Origin: an uncultured Alphaproteobacteria bacterium
GTDB lineage: Bacteria; Pseudomonadota; Alphaproteobacteria; Rs-D84
DNA length: 64,000 bases
Direction of reading: 5' to 3'
Assembly (NCBI GenBank): GCA_944393245.1
Contig: CALXZM010000001.1
Span: 124,001 to 188,000, forward strand
This document shows positions 53,055-62,300 of the stretch, one piece after another (position 1 is the first letter of the stretch; the number at the start of each line of letters is the position of its first letter). The translations under genes were made by a program, and so were the position numbers. The notes beneath the pieces were generated by a model. It worked only from the letters and a program-made list of their open reading frames with translations, ran no database searches and was not told where the DNA came from.

Positions 53055-55554
53055 AAATATTTTTTATGCAACTAATCCTGCGCGTATGGCGGATGCATTG
53101 GCATACGTGATGGATGGGGCTGGGGTTGATTTATCAGATATGTTGATTTTTTTGCCCAGCAGACGCGCCGTGCGTGGGGTTGAAAAATATTTAACCAAAC
53201 GCGCCGGTCATGCAATAATTTTGCCACGTTTGGTCGCACTGGGCGAAGCCGCCGATGAAATCGATTTTGACGATACAGATACTGTGGATGCAATATCAAA
53301 TACCATGCGTGTTGTTGTGGCGGCTAAATTATTGGCTGCGGATGCGAATATTGGAAATATTACAACGGCGTTGCCGGTGGCGCATGATTTACTGCGTATG
53401 CAGGATTATATGGAAAACGAAGGGGTGGATGCAACGGCCATTGATTGGACCAGTATGGTTGATGCACGATATGCTGCGCATTTTCAGCGCAAGGCTGAAA
53501 TATTAAATATATTGGGCAGTGTACAGCAACAAATTTCTGATAACAGGCCAACAACTGTTCAGGTGCGTAATGCAGATATTCGCGCGTGGGTACAATTATT
53601 GGATAAATACAAATTGGTTATTGTGTGTGCATCCACGGCCAGTGTGCCGGCCACGGCTGATTTAATGGTTGAAATTGCAAATATACCGCATGGGCGGATT
53701 ATTTTGTCTGGACATATTGCCGGTGACGTGAATGATTTTGAATTGAATACCAATCCATATAATGCGGAATATAAATTCTTAAAACGTGTTGGGGCAAGTC
53801 CTGATGATTTGATACCCATAGATGTTGGACACAGTGCAATTGATTTTTTTAATCATGCGTTTGGTAATAATCCAACACGGCCAGTTAATGGTGCGGATGT
53901 GCGTCATTGCCATTTAATCGTGTGTGACCGCGAAAGTGAAGAGGCCGCCGCCGTTGCTGAAATTGCTGCGCGTGCGGTTGCCGATAACAAAACAGTTTTG
54001 GTAATAACGCCAGACGCGGCCGGAAATCAACGTATTGCGACGGCGTTTGCAGAACGTGGATTGAATGCAGATTTTTCTGGGGGAATGCCGGGTAATATGG
54101 TACCTGTGGGGCGGGCGATATTAAATTTGTTTGATTCATGGATTGAACGTGGCGATGATTCTGTGTTTAATCGTGTGTATGGTGAATGTGGTTTTAATTT
54201 AATGGATACGATTGTCAAATTGGTTGATGATTGTGAAATAAATTTTACCCCTGAATTTGATGTTGATGATGCGGCGTCTGTACAGATTTGGCGTGCTGTA
54301 TCTGATTTATCAGATTGTTTGAAATCCGTGAATATAAAATTGTCAATGCAGGATGCACGTGCGTTTTTGGCGGATGCGATTGGTGGGGTGTCTGTGCGTG
54401 GGGTTATGAATGATGCGGCGGATATCATCGTTTTGGGAACAATTGAATCGCGTATGCAGACGGCAGATGTTGTCATATTGACTGGATTGAATGACGGGAT
54501 GTTCCCAGCGCGCGGTTATGAAAATGCGTGGTTGCCACGGGCGGTGGCTGAACAGGTTGGTATTCCGTCACCCGACAGAAAGGTTTCATTACAATCATTG
54601 GATTTTATGAATTTATCATGTGGAACGGATGTTTATTGGGTGCGCAGTGCTGTTTCTGGTGGGGTTAAAACAACGGAATCGCGATTCTTGTCACGTGTGG
54701 CGGTGCGGGGTGGACAATATGATACTGATGTGGCCAACGACATATTGGGCGCGGTGCGTGCGCGTGATAATGTACCGCCGCGTCCATTGGATTATTCCGC
54801 ACCAACGCCACCGGTCGATTGGGGGGATATTCATGTCACGGATTTAGAATATGTAATTCATAATCCATATGCGTTCTATGTGCGTCATATACTGCGTTTG
54901 CGGGTTATTGATGATTATTGGGAAATGCCTGATGTTCGTGATTTTGGAAATTTAGTGCATGGTGTTATGGAAACAGCATCTGATTTTACACCAAACACTT
55001 TGGTGCGGATGATGGATGCGGCGGCGGTAAATAAGTTAGGGACGGACAGTGTATTGTTTCATTTTTGGCACAAACGATTTGTGGAAATTGCCCCAGTAAT
55101 CGCAAATGTTATGACGGATTTGGCTGATTCAGTGGCTGAAATTAATGGTAAAATGGTAATTGATGGTTATACCATTCGTGCACGTGCAGATCGTGTGTGG
55201 GACGGTGGGGTTTTGGATGTAAAAACCGGGGCTGCCCCGTCGGGCAGTTCATTTAACAATGGTTGTATGCCACAATTACCATTAGAAGCGTATATGCTGC
55301 AAAATGGCGGTTTCCCAATACATACAACCGTTAAATCAAAAACACCTGTGATGATGTTTCTGCAATTGAAAAACAATGATGCGCGTGTGATTCCATACAC
55401 GGCCCCAGAAACCCAGCAATTAATGAATGCCGCCGTTGCCAAGGCCAAAGAGATGATTGATATATATTTAGTTGGACGCGCGCCATACGAATACAAACAA
55501 ACGCAAGAGCCAAAGTATCACGCATATGATGATTTGGCCCGTGTTGACGATTGA
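53041..55554 (+). CDS. addB: Double-strand-break repair protein AddB (alphaproteobacterial type)
   Basis: 837 residues. AddB partners AddA in the RecBCD-like helicase-nuclease. The N-terminus (DMLIFLPSRRAVRGVEKYL, about 32-50) is the degenerate helicase region. A UvrD-like middle includes VILTGLNDGMFPARG (about 478-492). The C-terminal PD-(D/E)XK nuclease has LEYVIHNPYAFYVRHILRL (about 603-621), VHGVMETASDF and LDVKTGAAPSGSS (about 724-736, D and K catalytic). TTG start at 53041. addA is not in the window. Confidence 0.85.
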   Translation: MGLNKNIFYATNPARMADALAYVMDGAGVDLSDMLIFLPSRRAVRGVEKYLTKRAGHAIILPRLVALGEAADEIDFDDTDTVDAISNTMRVVVAAKLLAADANIGNITTALPVAHDLLRMQDYMENEGVDATAIDWTSMVDARYAAHFQRKAEILNILGSVQQQISDNRPTTVQVRNADIRAWVQLLDKYKLVIVCASTASVPATADLMVEIANIPHGRIILSGHIAGDVNDFELNTNPYNAEYKFLKRVGASPDDLIPIDVGHSAIDFFNHAFGNNPTRPVNGADVRHCHLIVCDRESEEAAAVAEIAARAVADNKTVLVITPDAAGNQRIATAFAERGLNADFSGGMPGNMVPVGRAILNLFDSWIERGDDSVFNRVYGECGFNLMDTIVKLVDDCEINFTPEFDVDDAASVQIWRAVSDLSDCLKSVNIKLSMQDARAFLADAIGGVSVRGVMNDAADIIVLGTIESRMQTADVVILTGLNDGMFPARGYENAWLPRAVAEQVGIPSPDRKVSLQSLDFMNLSCGTDVYWVRSAVSGGVKTTESRFLSRVAVRGGQYDTDVANDILGAVRARDNVPPRPLDYSAPTPPVDWGDIHVTDLEYVIHNPYAFYVRHILRLRVIDDYWEMPDVRDFGNLVHGVMETASDFTPNTLVRMMDAAAVNKLGTDSVLFHFWHKRFVEIAPVIANVMTDLADSVAEINGKMVIDGYTIRARADRVWDGGVLDVKTGAAPSGSSFNNGCMPQLPLEAYMLQNGGFPIHTTVKSKTPVMMFLQLKNNDARVIPYTAPETQQLMNAAVAKAKEMIDIYLVGRAPYEYKQTQEPKYHAYDDLARVDD

Positions 55555-55602
55555 TGTTATACAGCATTTTATGCAATATTTATAATTGAATCAAGCCGTT
55601 TT

Positions 55603-56373
55603 TTAATCCAGTTTTAACATTAAACCGCAATGGTCGGTTGGCTTTTCCGCCAGGCGCGGGTTCATATCTATTTCACAGTATTTTATATTTTGCATTGCCG
55701 CCGGATTGGCCAGAAAGTAATCCAGACGCAGTCCCTGGCGATTTCCGACGGTATCACGTCCGCGGTATCCGTACCATGTATATCCAACTTCATCGGGGTG
55801 CATGGTGCGCCATACATCCGTCCAGCCCGCCGCAATCCACGATTGCATAATTTCACGTGCGGCCGGGGCGGCGATTGCAATGCCAACATAGTTGGCCGGT
55901 TTCCACACGTCCGCGTCAGTCAGTGCAACGTTAAAGTCCCCACCGATAATAACCTGTTCTGGGGAATTTATGTATTGGGCGATATAATTGGTAAATGCGC
56001 GCATCCAGTCCAATTTATATGGGAATTTTGGTGAATCAACCGTGTCACCATTGGGCATATACACGTTTATTATGCGTACGCGTCCGTCAATGACGCATTC
56101 AATAAAACGGGCGTTCGTGTCCGCATACGTCGGCATGCCGTATGTTACATCTTCGATTGAAAATTTAGAAAACACCGCGACGCCATTCCAGGATTTTTGG
56201 CCGTATACCTTGATATTATATCCATATTCATCAAACAGGTTGTGCGGAAAATTCGCGGTTTCAACCTTTAATTCCTGGACCAGAATGACGTCGTATTCGC
56301 CCGCGCGCAGAATGTCAATAAAACTTTCCGCGTGGGCACGTATTGAATTGATGTTCAGTGTTAATATTTTCAT
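55603..56373 (-). CDS. xthA: Exodeoxyribonuclease III (AP endonuclease)
   Basis: 256 residues. MKILTLNINSIRA at the start, LVQELKVETANFP (catalytic Glu, about 34), NVYMPNGD (about 103), IGGDFNVALTDADVW (Asp/Asn, about 149-163), LRLDYFLAN and a final DHCGLML (His/Asp pair). It cleaves DNA at abasic sites, completing base excision begun by Ung and the HhH glycosylase. The ATG at 56373 is chosen over an upstream one lacking similarity. Confidence 0.95.
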   Translation of the reverse strand: MKILTLNINSIRAHAESFIDILRAGEYDVILVQELKVETANFPHNLFDEYGYNIKVYGQKSWNGVAVFSKFSIEDVTYGMPTYADTNARFIECVIDGRVRIINVYMPNGDTVDSPKFPYKLDWMRAFTNYIAQYINSPEQVIIGGDFNVALTDADVWKPANYVGIAIAAPAAREIMQSWIAAGWTDVWRTMHPDEVGYTWYGYRGRDTVGNRQGLRLDYFLANPAAMQNIKYCEIDMNPRLAEKPTDHCGLMLKLD

Positions 56374-56442
56374 AATTGCAATCTTTTCCTTGGTTGCTAT
56401 AATAAAGATTGTCCAATATAAAAACAACAAGGAATTTTTGTT

Positions 56443-58023
56443 ATGAATATGTATCAATTACTGGAACGTACCGCGGCCAAATGGCCAGATAATATATTCC
56501 TGGTTCGTGAAAACGTTACGTTCACAGAATTTATTGAATTGGTGCGCGCACGTGCGACATCGTTGCATGCCGCCGGTGTTAAAAAGGGTGATATTGTCGG
56601 TGTTTTGGCCCATAATATCCCTGAATTCCCAATTACGCTGTTCGCAATTTGGTATCTGGGTGGGACGGCATTATTGTTGGATACTAATTTGACGCCATTT
56701 GAATATGACAATATGACGGAAACCACCGATTGTCATATCGTATGTGCGGAACCGTCGTTTTTTTATAAAACCAAGAAATTTAAATTTTATGATATTACAC
56801 AAAAAGATGGCAAGATTGATGCCCGTCTGAAACCGGCAACGGTGGATGCATTGGATGTGGCAACAATGTCGTTTACATCTGGGTCAACCGGCACGCCAAA
56901 GGTTGTACCACTGACACATTTTAACCTGATTGAATGTTCTAATTCACTGGAAGATATGCATCAGTGGATTAAGCCTGGATTTATTATGTATGGATTTTTG
57001 CCAATGTACCATATATTCGGGTTTGCGGTGGAATTGTTGGCAACGCTGCACTATGGTGCGGGCGTTTTATTACAGCCCAGCATAAATCCAAAGGAAATAA
57101 TGGCGGATTTCAAAGAATATCGCCCGCATGTTATTCCAGCCGTACCCAGATTATGGGAAGTTCTGCGTAACCGTATCATCGAAAATATCAAGGCACAGCA
57201 TAAATGGTGGTTGGCGTCGTTTGTGCTGAAATATGGCAAGGTGTTGCAGAAAATAGGACTGGGCGGTTTGGTGAAAAAGGTCCAGGAACCCGTTCTGGCC
57301 GTGTTTGGCGGTCGGGCACGTCTGTTGATTGCGGGCGGTGCGGCCACCAAGCCAGAGGTTGAAACATTCTATGAACGCTTAGGATTGACGTTTATTCAGG
57401 GATATGGTTTGACTGAAACCGTGGGACCAATTTGTATTTCCAAACCGACAAAAAAACGTTTCCCGTTTGCCTTTGGCGGCCCAACCACAAACAACGAATG
57501 CGAAATTCGTGATAAAAACGAGGATGGCGTTGGTGTTCTGTGGGTGCGTGGCCACCAGGTGTTCGGTGGATATTTGAACAATCCCAGTGTAAATGAAGAA
57601 GTTTTCGACGAACGCGGATTCTTTAACACTGGCGATATGGTGACGATGGATAAAAACGGCGAATTGCACTTTGCCGGCCGTAAAAAGCAGGTCATTGTTC
57701 TGGATTCGGGTAAAAACGTTTATCCTGATGAATTAGAGGGCATGTTCATCGAAATTCCAGGTGTTAAAAACGTCGCCGTGTTTGAGCACAAGGTTAAAAA
57801 CAAAACCGTCACATATGGTGTGTTCAGTGTTGAACCAGATATGACGCTGGATAAATTGGCGGCGGCCATCGCCCAGGCGAATAAAAAGGTTGCATCATAC
57901 AAATGGGTGACGCACTTTGCAATGACAACGGACGATTTGCCCACAACCAGCACGCAAAAGGTTAAACACCATGTCGTGCGTCAAAATCTGATAGACGGCA
58001 AATATCCAATACGCAAGGAATAA
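56443..58023 (+). CDS. Long-chain acyl-CoA synthetase / AMP-dependent ligase
   Basis: 526 residues. ANL superfamily: A3 motif TSGSTGTPKVVPL (about 146-158), FLPMYHIFGF (about 184-193), GYGLTETVGP (about 320-329), TGDMV (about 395) and the hinge GRKKQVIVLDSGKNVYPDELE (about 409-429) with catalytic Lys near the C-terminus (STQKVKHH). Activates fatty acids to acyl-CoA through acyl-AMP. AAGGA precedes the ATG. FadD-like, though acyl-ACP synthetase is possible. Confidence 0.88.
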   Translation: MNMYQLLERTAAKWPDNIFLVRENVTFTEFIELVRARATSLHAAGVKKGDIVGVLAHNIPEFPITLFAIWYLGGTALLLDTNLTPFEYDNMTETTDCHIVCAEPSFFYKTKKFKFYDITQKDGKIDARLKPATVDALDVATMSFTSGSTGTPKVVPLTHFNLIECSNSLEDMHQWIKPGFIMYGFLPMYHIFGFAVELLATLHYGAGVLLQPSINPKEIMADFKEYRPHVIPAVPRLWEVLRNRIIENIKAQHKWWLASFVLKYGKVLQKIGLGGLVKKVQEPVLAVFGGRARLLIAGGAATKPEVETFYERLGLTFIQGYGLTETVGPICISKPTKKRFPFAFGGPTTNNECEIRDKNEDGVGVLWVRGHQVFGGYLNNPSVNEEVFDERGFFNTGDMVTMDKNGELHFAGRKKQVIVLDSGKNVYPDELEGMFIEIPGVKNVAVFEHKVKNKTVTYGVFSVEPDMTLDKLAAAIAQANKKVASYKWVTHFAMTTDDLPTTSTQKVKHHVVRQNLIDGKYPIRKE

Positions 58024-58051
58024 AAATCCCGCCAATCGGCGGGTTTTTTTT
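58024..58051 (+). terminator. Terminator of the acyl-CoA synthetase gene
   Basis: AATCCCGCC/GGCGGGTT around 58025-58044, then TTTTTTT. Confidence 0.85.
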
Positions 58052-58111
58052 AGAGAACAGAGTACAGAGTACAGAGAACAGAGTACAGAGAACAGAGTAC
58101 AGAGAACAGAG
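58052..58111. repeat. Heptanucleotide tandem repeat (AGAGWAC)8
   Basis: Eight consecutive 7-mers AGAG(A/T)AC from 58052 to 58107, in the order A,T,T,A,T,A,T,A, then AGAGG. It lies immediately upstream of the promoter of the first leader-RNA copy. No coding frame crosses it. Confidence 0.9.
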
Positions 58112-58124
58112 GGGGAATAATTGG

Positions 58125-58154
58125 TTGCAAAGTATTATTTGGGTGTGTTATAAT
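58125..58154 (+). promoter_or_regulatory. Promoter of leader RNA copy 1
   Basis: TTGCAA, 18-bp spacer, TATAAT at 58149-58154, followed by TATTGGGCA. Copy 2 has the same arrangement with a 17-bp spacer. Confidence 0.7.
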
Positions 58155-58158
58155 TATT

Positions 58159-58312
58159 GGGCACTGGTTGATTACCAGGGTGGGGCGTAGTGGCCTCTTA
58201 AAGAAAATGCTCCAACATAGGTTGGAGGGCTGTGAATATCCAATAAACAGCGCTATTATCTTTAATAGCCACTAACCTCCAACCGCCTTTAATCACGGCG
58301 GTGTTTTTGTTT
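58159..58312 (+). ncRNA. Structured leader RNA, copy 1, upstream of HTH gene
   Basis: About 150 nt from GGGCA to a terminator. Helices: CTGG/CCAG with loop TTGATTA (58164-58178); TAGTGGC/GCCACTA (58188-58194 with 58268-58274); CTCCAAC/GTTGGAG (58210-58227); CTATT/AATAG (58253-58268); terminator CCGCC/GGCGG then TTTTT (58283-58308). GGTTGGAGG (58220-58228) can also pair with CCTCCAACC (58276-58284), so alternative folds exist. Every helix recurs in copy 2 at 62.6 kb, with compensatory changes. The HTH gene starts 22 bases after the T run. Confidence 0.75.
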
Positions 58313-58334
58313 AACAAAAAATGGGGGAATAAAG

Positions 58335-58586
58335 ATGTCAAAAATGAAACGATTGGAAAAAATGTTTAACAATACCGCAGATTTTCCGCCGGGATTTTTT
58401 CTGCACGCGGCGCGGTTGTGTACGGGGCTGTCGCGGGGATTGCTGGCGGGAAAAATGGGAATTTCTGTTGGTACGTTGACGGCATATGAACGTGGATCGG
58501 CGAAAATTCCACCACGGGTAATGTTACAGATTTTCCTGTTCGGGTTGGATTTTTATCGTCGTGCTTCATCGATTGATACGGAATAA
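58335..58586 (+). CDS. Small helix-turn-helix (XRE-like) protein
   Basis: 83 residues. LSRGLLAGKMGISVGTLTAYERGSAKIPPRVMLQI (about 36-70) is an XRE/Cro-type helix-turn-helix with the Y-E-R-G turn. A GGGGGA ribosome-binding site precedes the ATG. It sits directly behind the structured leader RNA, as does a second small HTH gene at 62.3 kb, although the two proteins share little sequence. Confidence 0.65.
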   Translation: MSKMKRLEKMFNNTADFPPGFFLHAARLCTGLSRGLLAGKMGISVGTLTAYERGSAKIPPRVMLQIFLFGLDFYRRASSIDTE

Positions 58587-58618
58587 AATCACGGCCGGGA
58601 AAACCGGCCGTGATTAAT
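58586..58618. terminator. Terminator between HTH gene and mnmE
   Basis: ATCACGGCCGG/CCGGCCGTGAT (58588-58614), an 11-bp perfect stem, AT-rich on both sides. Confidence 0.8.
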
Positions 58619-58695
58619 TTTATAAAGTTAAAGTATTTTTTCAACTTGTGAAAAATTTGTGTAAATTTATACTGTTATTTTGGTTGTTTAACAAA

Positions 58696-60006
58696 TTACT
58701 TGCCCAGGCACAGTTGTGAAAACGTTGCGTCCAGAACGTCGTTCGCGGTAATTGTGCCCAATATTTTTCCAATCGCGTCCGCCGCCCGACGGGTGTGTTC
58801 GGAAAATATATCGTAATTATTTTCTGGTGCATCGATTGCAGATTTTAATTCGCTGGCGGCGTCCGATAATAATCCGTGTGTGCGCGCATTGACCGCAACG
58901 CCGTTTTGTGCCGTCGTCGCAATGGCTGAAATTTTTTCGCGTATTGCATTTGTCAGTTCTGAAACACCGTCGCCATTTTTTGCTGATACATATATTATAT
59001 TGTCGGCGCGGGGGCCATTGGTTAAATCCGATTTGTTTACAACACAGATTGTATTTTTGTCCGCGTGGGGCAATGTGTGTGGTGCATCGTCCGGGGTGCG
59101 CACATTTATTATTATGTCCGCGCCGTCTATTTCAGATTGCGTGCGTTCGATACCTATTTTTTCAATGGTATCATTTGTTTCGCGCAGTCCCGCCGTATCG
59201 GATAAATTCACCATATATCCGCCTATGTCCAATGTTGCCGACACAACGTCGCGCGTTGTGCCGGGTATGTCGGATACTATTGCACGGTTTGCCCCCAATA
59301 TTGCGTTAAACAGTGATGATTTGCCGACGTTTGTTTTCCCCGTCAGCACAACGTTAAATCCGCCGCGGATTGCGCGTACCGCCGCATAGCGCGCCAGCGC
59401 GTCGGTAATTTCATCGTATAATTTTTTTGTTTTTGTTCGAATTGTATCGCCGATGTTTGCGGGCAATTCGTCATCCGCATAATCCAAAATTGCCGCGGCA
59501 TATGCGGAAATTTCAATCATTTGTCCGCGCCAGTTGTTATATATTTCACTGTCGCCGCCCATCATTGATTGCAGTGCGCTGCGCCGCTGGGCGTCGGTTT
59601 GCGCGTCTAACAGTGCCGCCAGTCCGTCCACATCCGCCAGATCCATTTTATTATTATAAAACGCGCGGCGTGAAAATTCGCCAGCGTCGGCCATACGTGC
59701 GCCCACATTACGCAAATATTCAAATATCTTTTCCACCACCGCTGGTGCACCGTGGGAATATATTTCAATAACGTCGGTTCCAGTAAAGGATTGGGGTGCC
59801 ACAAAGTAGGTTGCAACAATTTGGTCTATAATACCGCCGTCGTTATCGCGCATGTTTGCAAAATATGCATGTCGTGCGTCCGCGGATTTACGGTTTGTTA
59901 TGCGTAAAAATAAATCGCGTAAATCGTCGCCCGATACACGTATGACGGCCACACCCGATTTTCCATGTCCCGACGACAGCGCAAAAATAGTTTCGTTATT
60001 ATTCAT
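58696..60006 (-). CDS. mnmE: tRNA modification GTPase MnmE
   Basis: 436 residues. With MnmG it makes the 5-carboxymethylaminomethyl modification of U34. N-terminal folate-binding domain (AVIRVSGDDLRDL), helical domain, and G domain with G1 GKTNVGKSS (about 222-230), G2/G3 GTTRDVV and DTAGLRET, G4 NKSD. The C-terminus CLGK corresponds to the conserved C-(I/L)-G-K with the catalytic cysteine. It starts two bases after ruvA's stop. Confidence 0.95.
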   Translation of the reverse strand: MNNNETIFALSSGHGKSGVAVIRVSGDDLRDLFLRITNRKSADARHAYFANMRDNDGGIIDQIVATYFVAPQSFTGTDVIEIYSHGAPAVVEKIFEYLRNVGARMADAGEFSRRAFYNNKMDLADVDGLAALLDAQTDAQRRSALQSMMGGDSEIYNNWRGQMIEISAYAAAILDYADDELPANIGDTIRTKTKKLYDEITDALARYAAVRAIRGGFNVVLTGKTNVGKSSLFNAILGANRAIVSDIPGTTRDVVSATLDIGGYMVNLSDTAGLRETNDTIEKIGIERTQSEIDGADIIINVRTPDDAPHTLPHADKNTICVVNKSDLTNGPRADNIIYVSAKNGDGVSELTNAIREKISAIATTAQNGVAVNARTHGLLSDAASELKSAIDAPENNYDIFSEHTRRAADAIGKILGTITANDVLDATFSQLCLGK

Positions 60007-60008
60007 AA

Positions 60009-60587
60009 TTACTTATTCCCACTGATTTCCTTTAATGCCATTGGTACCAGTTTTGACACGTCCGCATTCGGGTTTTCGGATACCAGTTTTTGTGCCATAT
60101 CCACAATATCCAGCCGTCTGTACCCCAATGATTCCAGTGCAGCCAGCAAATCTGGCAATGCACCAGACGCGCCACCAACATCGCCCAGGTTTAATGTTGC
60201 GCCGCCAATTTTTGATTTTAATTCGACGATGATTTTTTCTGCGACCTTTTTCCCGACGCCTGGTGCGGCCGTGATTGTTTTTGCGTCGCCCGTTGCAATC
60301 GCCGTCATCAGTGTATCCGTGCTTATCGCGCCCATTATCGCCATTGCCAGTTTCGGTCCAACCCCCGACACGGCCGTTAATTGGTTAAACAGATTTTGCG
60401 CCGCAATCGTTGAAAAGCCAAACAGGCGGATTGAATCTTCGCGGACAACCGTTTCTATCCACAGGGCAACCGTTGATTTCGGTGTCAGATATTCGGGGGT
60501 AAAAACCTTGTACCCCACGCCGCCCGTCATCAGTATGATAAATCCGTCGCCGATATAATCAACTATGCCTTGCAATTTTCCAATCAT
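60009..60587 (-). CDS. ruvA: Holliday junction DNA helicase subunit RuvA
   Basis: 192 residues. N-terminal OB domain (MIGKLQGIVDYIGDGFIIL), tandem HhH motifs with FNQLTAVSGVGPKLAMAIMG (about 65-84) and ITAAPGVGKKVAEKIIVEL (about 105-123), and a C-terminal RuvB-binding domain (LESLGYRRLDI). It binds Holliday junctions. ruvB is absent here; ruvC lies nearby on the other strand. Confidence 0.95.
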   Translation of the reverse strand: MIGKLQGIVDYIGDGFIILMTGGVGYKVFTPEYLTPKSTVALWIETVVREDSIRLFGFSTIAAQNLFNQLTAVSGVGPKLAMAIMGAISTDTLMTAIATGDAKTITAAPGVGKKVAEKIIVELKSKIGGATLNLGDVGGASGALPDLLAALESLGYRRLDIVDMAQKLVSENPNADVSKLVPMALKEISGNK

Positions 60588-60637
60588 TTGTTATCCTTTT
60601 GTCGTAATTTTAATCAATTAAAAGTAAAAGGTCAAAT

Positions 60638-61354
60638 ATGAGTGGACACAGCAAATGGCACAATATTCAGCACAAAAAGGGTGCGGTTGATGCGGCGCGC
60701 AGTGGGTTGTTTACTAAACTGGCGCGTGAAATAACAATGGCGGCAAAGTTGGGCGATAAAAATCCGGATAATAATCCGCGGTTGCGATTGGCGATATTAA
60801 ATGCGCGTAAAAATTCTATGCCGAACGATAATATAAAGCGCGCAATTGACAAGGCGTCTGGCGCAAACACTGAAAACTATGTTGCCGTCCGGTACGAGGG
60901 ATACGGTCCCGGCGCCGTCCCCGTTATTGTAGAGGCATTGACCGACAATCCACGTCGCACCGTGCCAGAGGTTCGTAATATATTCGCCAAAAATGGTGGC
61001 AATATGGGTGAAGAGGGCAGTGTTGTATTTATGTTCACGCGCGCGGGCCAGATTTTCTATCCGGCGTCCATTGGCAAAAGCGAAGATGAAATGATGGAAA
61101 TCATAATGGATGCAAATGCCGATAATCTGGAATCTGATGAAAACGGATTTATCATCACAACCAAGCCAGACGATTTTATGACCGTGCAAAAGGTATTGGC
61201 CGATAAACTGGGCGAACCAGAAAAGGCGGAATTGACCTGGATACCGAATATGCCGATGGATTTGGATGACGAAGCGTATGCCAAATTGGAAAAATTGGTT
61301 GATGCGTTGGACGACAATGACGACGTGCAAAAGGTTTTCACCGCCGCGGCATAA
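60638..61354 (+). CDS. yebC: YebC/PmpR family protein
   Basis: 238 residues. MSGHSKWHNIQHKKGAVDAAR (start) and MPNDNIKRAIDKASG (about 53-67) are signatures. YebC proteins act as transcriptional regulators or, as recently shown for some members, as ribosome-associated factors for proline stretches. Divergent from ruvA and upstream of ruvC, the common yebC-ruvC neighbourhood. Confidence 0.95.
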   Translation: MSGHSKWHNIQHKKGAVDAARSGLFTKLAREITMAAKLGDKNPDNNPRLRLAILNARKNSMPNDNIKRAIDKASGANTENYVAVRYEGYGPGAVPVIVEALTDNPRRTVPEVRNIFAKNGGNMGEEGSVVFMFTRAGQIFYPASIGKSEDEMMEIIMDANADNLESDENGFIITTKPDDFMTVQKVLADKLGEPEKAELTWIPNMPMDLDDEAYAKLEKLVDALDDNDDVQKVFTAAA

Positions 61355-61373
61355 GCCTGAGCATAGCACAGAC

Positions 61374-61406
61374 AATGTCCGCGCCATTGGCGCGGATTTT
61401 TTGTAA
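61374..61406 (+). terminator. Terminator of yebC
   Basis: TCCGCGCC/GGCGCGGA around 61378-61396 followed by TTTTTTG. Confidence 0.85.
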
Positions 61407-61456
61407 TTTTTATTATAATATGTTATTATACATATATATATTATACGGGAATAAAA

Positions 61457-61933
61457 ATGCGGATTTTGGGAATTGACCCGGGACTGTTGCATACCGGGTG
61501 GGCGGTAATTGATGTAAACGGGGCGGCATATCATTATGTTGCCAGTGGGGTTATTTTGCCAAAAACATCGGGGGAATTATCAGCACGGTTGGCGACAATA
61601 TTTCGCGGGGTGGATAAACTGTGTGATGATTTTGCGCCCGACGTGTGCAGTATTGAAATAACGTTCGTAAATCAAAATCCCAAAACAACGCTTGTTTTGG
61701 GGCACGCACGCGCGGCTGCAATTGTTGCGGTGGCAAACCGTGATATTCCGATTTTTGAATATGAACCAAATAAAATAAAAAAAGCACTGACGTCCGCGGG
61801 GCATGCCGGTAAAGAGCAAATTTACAAAATGGTACGAATGTTATTGCCGGCGGCACAACCAAAATCGCCCGATGAAAGTGATGCAATTGCAATCGCGCTG
61901 ACGCATGCGAATATGAGCAGATTCACGTTTTAA
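61457..61933 (+). CDS. ruvC: Holliday junction endonuclease RuvC
   Basis: 158 residues. RNase H-fold resolvase. LGIDPGLLHTGWAVID (catalytic Asp7), SIEITFVNQNPKTTLVLGHARAAAIVA (Glu about 67), KKALTSAGHAGKEQIYKMV and DESDAIAIALTH (Asp pair about 138-141). All four acidic residues are present. Confidence 0.95.
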   Translation: MRILGIDPGLLHTGWAVIDVNGAAYHYVASGVILPKTSGELSARLATIFRGVDKLCDDFAPDVCSIEITFVNQNPKTTLVLGHARAAAIVAVANRDIPIFEYEPNKIKKALTSAGHAGKEQIYKMVRMLLPAAQPKSPDESDAIAIALTHANMSRFTF

Positions 61934-61982
61934 TATTTGTATTGCTGTGGTATAATTATATATACAGCCAAGGATGAAGAAT

Positions 61983-62261
61983 ATGAAAAAGAAATTTCAA
62001 GAAAAGAATGATATAAAATTATTATCTAAACAGCGGGTGTTGTTTCGCGCGTTTGTTGTGAATACTGTTTTGGTTTTGTTAATTTGGGCGTTGACGTTTA
62101 TTCCGTCATTGATGTATTTTGGGGTTTTGATTACAGGCGTTTCGGCACCAATGTTTTATGTGTATGCGGTGGGAACGTTGGCATTGTGGGGATTGGCGGG
62201 GGTTATATTTTTCCTGGTGCCGGGTATCGCAATATGGTGGGAAAGAAAGATGATGAAATAA
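61983..62261 (+). CDS. Small membrane protein, two transmembrane helices
   Basis: 92 residues from the ATG at 61983, eight bases after AAGGA; an ATG at 61974 overlaps that site. Basic N-terminus, then hydrophobic helices about 20-45 and 52-82, ending WWERKMMK. Unrecognised. Confidence 0.5.
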   Translation: MKKKFQEKNDIKLLSKQRVLFRAFVVNTVLVLLIWALTFIPSLMYFGVLITGVSAPMFYVYAVGTLALWGLAGVIFFLVPGIAIWWERKMMK

Positions 62262-62290
62262 AAAACGCCCGTCGGGGCGTTTTTTATTTG
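62260..62290. terminator. Bidirectional terminator
   Basis: AACGCCC/GGGGCGTT around 62264-62282 between A and T runs, separating convergent genes. Confidence 0.8.
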
Positions 62291-62300
62291 TTGCAAAAAA

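Noticed and set aside
53041-55554. addB as part of a RecB-type operon with addA
   Set aside because: The next gene is xthA on the opposite strand; no addA is present in the window.
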